Shown piece after piece: positions 30,134 through 34,578 of a stretch of 34,578 bases of DNA. The notes under the pieces were generated by a model that saw only the letters and a program-made list of their open reading frames with translations, was not told where the DNA came from and did not search any database. The translations under genes were made by a program, and so were the position numbers. How positions within the stretch are numbered: position 1 is the stretch's first letter; each line of letters starts with the position of its first letter. This stretch comes from Paulinella micropora. Lineage: Eukaryota; Cercozoa; Imbricatea; Euglyphida. The DNA lies in contig BJOX01000297.1 of assembly GCA_009731375.1 (NCBI GenBank), forward strand, positions 526,170 through 560,747, written 5' to 3'.

Positions 30134-30455
30134 CTATGCAAGAAAGGGAGCGAGGGTCGTACGAACGCGTAATGGAACGGTCCTTTGATCTTTCGGGAGT
30201 CATGTATTTCAATTAAGCATTCAACTGGTTACAAAATAAAACTGTAAAGGGACCGTCGGACTGACTGCCACGAGTACCAGAACTATTAATAACTATGTAA
30301 AACATGTATAGGCTGATATGACTAAATATTATATTAATAAATTTATCCATGGGTACCTCAGCTACTTCGGCTTTTGTCGATGGCAGTGAACCGGCGGCTT
30401 CTGAATTTTCATCTATATATTAATATTATATAAATAAATACTCCGACGTCAGCAG

Positions 30456-30628
30456 GGAGTCGAAAGGCAAGCCTTAGTGCGGCATTCTTTTCAGTTCAAG
30501 TTCAACTTCCACTGAAGCTGCGACTTAAGTATGATATTCATAAGGATCATAGTTGAACGCTAAGCTTAATCAGTGGCGGCAGTGAACTTGAAGTTTCCGA
30601 GTCGTTGAGCTGAAAAGCCTGGGACTCC
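30456..30628. repeat. Imperfect inverted repeat of about 170 bp
   Basis: GGAGTC at 30,456 pairs with GACTCC ending at 30,628. CTTTTCAGTTCAA (30,487-30,499) pairs with TTGAGCTGAAAAG (30,605-30,617) at 12 of 13 positions. The centre is less well paired. It might be a small foldback element or a structured RNA; no target duplication was identified. Confidence 0.5.
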
Positions 30629-30997
30629 AAGCAATTGTAAGTAGGCGAACATAAGTAAAACTGAACAGGGGTGAACAACCATTCTCTGAGGCAATGATAC
30701 GGTAATATTAATATTGCATTATGATATTATTATAAATAACTTTTTTTGACGGCGGGCAGCCACTGCTTTTATGGTATTATTAATAATATTAATAATATAT
30801 TAGTAATTAAAGACTTGTTTCCTTTTTTCCGCAGTCAATTTTTGATATTACTGTAACATAGAATACACAGTCCACCGTCTTGCCATGCGTTGCTACACTA
30901 CTCGTAGGGATATTTTCTTCGCTGGTCAAGTGAGAAAGATGGCCTGCGCACGCTCGACCACTGAGTTACAGAGAGGACAAAGCCCGACAACCTAGCC

Positions 30998-31213
30998 GAG
31001 AGAGAGAGAGAGAGAGGGAGGGGGGGGGGGGGNNNNNNNNNNNNNNNNNNNNNNNNNNNNNNNNNNNNNNNNNNNNNNNNNNNNNNNNNNNNNNNNNNNN
31101 NNNNNNNNNNNNNNNNNNNNNNNNNNNNNNNNNNNNNNNNNNNNNNNNNNNNNNNNNNNNNNNNNNNNNNNNNNNNNNNNNNNNNNNNNNNNNNNNNNNN
31201 NNNNNNNNNGGGG
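30998..31213. other. GA run, poly-G tract and assembly gap (177 N)
   Basis: (GA)n, then GGAGGGG... leading into 177 N (31,033-31,209), then GGGG. This is the same pattern of G homopolymer at both gap edges as at 24,913-25,288. Confidence 0.95.
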
Positions 31214-31246
31214 GCCTTGGAGAGACCTCACGATGCGAGGCGCATA

Positions 31247-31294
31247 GATGGATAGAAAGAAAGATTAGATGGGTAGGTAGGTATAGATAGATAC

Positions 31295-31366
<72 letters not shown>

Positions 31367-31382
31367 GTAGATAGATAGATAT

Positions 31383-31439
<57 letters not shown>

Positions 31440-31473
31440 CCTCACGATGCCGGGGAAACACAGAGCGAGTTAC

Positions 31474-31531
<58 letters not shown>

Positions 31532-31577
31532 TTATCTATCTATCTATCTGTCTATCTGTCTACCTATCTACCAACCT

Positions 31578-31631
<54 letters not shown>

Positions 31632-31661
31632 CCTACCTACCTACCTACCTATCTATCTATG

Positions 31662-31707
<46 letters not shown>

Positions 31708-31708
31708 G

Positions 31709-31741
<33 letters not shown>

Positions 31742-31800
31742 CTCTCTCTCTCTGTGTCTCTCTCTCTGTCTGTCTCTCTCTCTCTCTGTCTCTCTCTCTG

Positions 31801-31859
<59 letters not shown>

Positions 31860-31913
31860 CACACATATATATATATGTATATAAATATAAATATAAATAT
31901 ATATATATGCAAA

Positions 31914-31985
<72 letters not shown>

Positions 31986-32200
31986 CTCTCTCTCTCTCTA
32001 TATATATATGTATATATATATATATATATCTTACGGAAGCACAGTGAGGGTTGCTGCAAAAACAGTGTCCGCAAGGCAAATAGACCTACACAGATAGATA
32101 GATCGATAGATCGATAGATCGATAGATAGATAGATCGATAGATAGATAGATAGATAGATAGGTCGATAAATAGATAGATAGATAGATAGATAGATAGAGA

Positions 32201-32240
<40 letters not shown>

Positions 32241-32247
32241 TAGATAG

Positions 32248-32278
<31 letters not shown>

Positions 32279-32290
32279 GATAGATAGACA

Positions 32291-32321
<31 letters not shown>

Positions 32322-32340
32322 TGTATGTTATGTATGTCTG
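31247..32340. repeat. GATA/TCTA, CT, TA and TATG microsatellites
   Basis: (GATA)n on + to 31,438, then (TCTA)n and (CT)n to about 31,990 with TA-rich patches, (GATA)n again at 32,094-32,288 and (TATG)n to about 32,335. The GATA and TCTA blocks face each other across about 30 bases (31,440-31,475), forming a very long potential foldback. CTCACGATGC occurs on both sides of the first GATA block (31,227 and 31,440). All long open frames here are repeat artefacts. Confidence 0.95.
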
Positions 32341-32399
32341 TAGATAATATATATACAGACCTTGCAGACCTTCTCCTCCATACAGATCCTACAGCAACA

Positions 32400-32453
<54 letters not shown>

Positions 32454-32551
32454 GGATGGAGGATGGATGGATGGACGGACGGATGGATGGATGGATGGAT
32501 GGATAGGTGGATGGATAGGTGGATGCATGGATAGATAGATAGATAGATAGG

Positions 32552-32602
<51 letters not shown>

Positions 32603-32615
32603 ATGGATAGATAGG

Positions 32616-32646
<31 letters not shown>

Positions 32647-32655
32647 GGATAGATG

Positions 32656-32732
<77 letters not shown>

Positions 32733-32783
32733 GGATGATAAACCGGCAGTTGGGTTCATCTCGTTACGCTTTGATCTCCTCAG

Positions 32784-32818
<35 letters not shown>

Positions 32819-32929
32819 TATAGATATAATTATAGATAGATATATATATATATACAGATAGATATACAGATAGATATACAGATAAATAGACCGGCAGTTG
32901 AGTTCATCTCGTAACGCTTCGATCTCCTC

Positions 32930-33014
<85 letters not shown>

Positions 33015-33015
33015 T

Positions 33016-33062
<47 letters not shown>

Positions 33063-33072
33063 TACAGATAGA
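32400..33072. repeat. GATA microsatellites interrupted by a conserved 45-bp segment
   Basis: GATA/GATG blocks at 32,400-32,730 and 32,931-33,072, with (TA)n at 32,790-32,816. They are separated by copies of a non-repetitive segment, CCGGCAGTTG...GATCTCCTCA, at about 32,742 and 32,891 (third copy at 33,077). Confidence 0.95.
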
Positions 33073-33166
33073 TATCACCGGCAGTTGAGTTCATCTCGTA
33101 ACGCTTCGATCTCCTCATCCTTACTCGCTACATCTGCTTGCAACGCCTCAATCTACCAAACAGGCC

Positions 33167-33273
33167 ATCATCATCATCAAGTCAACGTCTTCATCATCAT
33201 CATCAAGTCAACATCATCATCATCTTCATCATGATCATCTTCATCATCTTCATCATCTTCATCATCATCATCG

Positions 33274-33313
<40 letters not shown>

Positions 33314-33590
33314 CCAACATCATCCACCAACAGCAACAACAACAACGCTTCGATCTCCTCATCCTTACTTTCTACATCTGCTTGCAACGCCTCAATCTAC
33401 CAAACAGGCCATCATCATCATCATCATCATCAAGTCAACATCATCGTCTTCATCATCATCATCATCATCTTCATCACCATCATCATCATCATCCACCAAC
33501 ATCAACAACAACAGCAACAACAACAACGCTTCGATCTCCTCATCCTTACTTGCTACATCTGCTTGCAACGCCTCAATCTACCAAACAGGC

Positions 33591-33625
<35 letters not shown>

Positions 33626-33671
33626 AGTCAACGTCATCATCATCATCTTCATCATCATCATCATCTTCAGC

Positions 33672-33702
<31 letters not shown>

Positions 33703-33892
33703 ATCATCATCAATCATCATCAATCATCATCATCATCATCATCATCCACCAACATCAACAACAACAGCAACAACAACAACGCTTCGATCTCCTCATCCTT
33801 GCTAGCGAGATCTGCTTGCAACGCCTCAATCTACCAAACGGATGATGATGATGATGATGATAATGATGATGATGATGAGCATGATCATCATT

Positions 33893-33926
<34 letters not shown>

Positions 33927-34013
33927 ACAACAACAACAACAACAACAACAACGCTTAGATCTTCACATCCTTGCTAGCGAGATCTGCTTGCAACACCTCG
34001 AGACAATGCAGGC

Positions 34014-34048
<35 letters not shown>

Positions 34049-34174
34049 CCACGACCACCACCACCACCATCAACAACAACAACAACAATAACATCGTCAT
34101 CAACATCATCATCAACATCATCATCACCATCATCACTATCATCATCATCATCATCATCATCATCAGAAACAACA
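33167..34174. repeat. CAT/CAA trinucleotide tracts
   Basis: Runs of (ATC)n and (CAA)n fill the space between the conserved segments, with one inverted block (GAT)n at 33,841-33,878. Long His, Ser, Ile, Asp or Met open frames across them are composition artefacts. Confidence 0.95.
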
Positions 34175-34212
34175 ACAACGCTTCGATCTCCTCATCCTTG
34201 CCAGCTAGCTCT

Positions 34213-34291
34213 GTATGTATGTATGTATGTATGTATGTATGTCTGTGTATGTATGTATGTATGTATGTATGTATGTATGTATGTATGTATG
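34213..34291. repeat. (GTAT)n microsatellite
   Basis: Tetranucleotide run inserted inside the last conserved segment, splitting its 34,177-34,214 part from GATTGCTTGCGACACCTCCA at about 34,293. Confidence 0.95.
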
Positions 34292-34359
34292 TGATTGCTT
34301 GCGACACCTCCATCTGGTACACAGAGAAGACAAAGTGAGAGACAGAGTGTGTGTGGTGT

Positions 34360-34371
34360 GAACGAGAGAGA

Positions 34372-34445
<74 letters not shown>

Positions 34446-34520
34446 TGAGAGAGAGACGAGAGAGAGACGAGAGAGACGAGAGAGAGAGACGAGAGAGTGA
34501 GTGAGTGAAGTGAGAGACAG
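34360..34520. repeat. (GA)n microsatellite at the right end
   Basis: GA and GAGAC/GAGTGA runs. The final 58 bases of the window after it show no feature. Confidence 0.95.
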
Positions 34521-34578
34521 AGGAGGGGGTTTTTGTTGTTGGTGTTGAGAATGAAACGAAGAGAAAAATGGTGTGAGA

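Larger units (their letters stand above)
29492..30960. other. Region without recognised genes
   Basis: Open frames such as 29,530-29,907 have no domain, splice support or coding character I can point to. A/T-rich palindromic patches (ATTAATATTATATAAATAAA near 30,419; AATAATATTAATAATATATT near 30,782) and two better inverted structures, listed separately, are present. Confidence 0.6.
32741..34320 (-). other. Repeated coiled-coil-coding segments (possible duplicated exons or decayed gene)
   Basis: At least six copies of one segment (around 33,077, 33,340, 33,523, 33,778, 33,950 and 34,177) plus two shorter ones (32,741 and 32,891) lie between microsatellites. On the minus strand one frame reads IEALQADVASKDEEIEAL, continuing RDELN in the 33,077 copy. 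Ile, Leu, Val, Ile, Leu, Leu fall at heptad a/d spacing (1, 4, 8, 15, 18, 22). Copies differ conservatively (VAS, VES, DLAS, ELAG). Each full copy is preceded by TTTGGTAG, an acceptor whose TAG is also an in-frame stop, so a copy could only be joined by splicing. Copies at 32,741 and 33,950 contain a stop. The protein family is unknown. Confidence 0.4.

Noticed and set aside
31447-32291. Long Tyr/Leu/Ser/Ile open frames in the GATA/TCTA/CT region
   Set aside because: The tetranucleotide repeat has no stop in several frames, so these are composition artefacts.
33138-34338. Long His/Ser/Ile/Asn frames on + across CAT/CAA tracts
   Set aside because: They are shadows of trinucleotide repeats; only the minus-strand heptad segments between the tracts have protein-like structure.

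Overview
This is a eukaryotic, probably animal (invertebrate-type) genomic window made of transposable elements and simple repeats. The case for a eukaryote is that coding segments are interrupted by GT-AG introns that restore frame, AATAAA signals follow genes, and microsatellites are abundant. The species cannot be read from the sequence. No host housekeeping gene, rRNA or tRNA was recognised.

Layout. 1-218: a (TAA)n tract and a short unique flank. 219-~13,470: copy 1 of a large block. 13,489-13,858: a third, diverged fragment of the first transposon. 13,859-14,186: unique sequence with a 10-N gap. 14,187-~28,540: copy 2 of the block, nearly identical to copy 1 and in the same orientation. 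28,571-29,030: a 230-bp tandem duplication. 29,031-30,960: sequence without recognisable genes but with some hairpins. 30,990-34,578: dense microsatellites (GATA, GA, CAT/CAA, GTAT), with short repeated minus-strand segments that can encode a coiled coil.

Each block carries two transposons. The first is a Tnp2-type (CACTA/EnSpm superfamily) transposase gene in about four exons, with shared frame disruptions. A minisatellite of palindromic 20-bp units lies in one of its introns and again, much expanded, 3' of the gene. The second is a complete PIF/Harbinger element of about 6.8-7.5 kb, with matching terminal inverted repeats and TAA target-site duplications. It encodes a DDE transposase on the + strand and an unrecognised multi-exon gene on the - strand, whose last exon has an in-frame TAG in both copies.

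The copies differ in informative ways. Copy 1 has a private nonsense codon in the Tnp2 gene and a private 11-base deletion in the Harbinger transposase. Copy 2 lacks both, and its Harbinger transposase can be spliced to an open frame of 356 codons with a full DDE triad. The block may be a recent segmental duplication or two haplotypes laid end to end by the assembler. The N gaps and an unmerged overlap at one gap make the second explanation a serious possibility.
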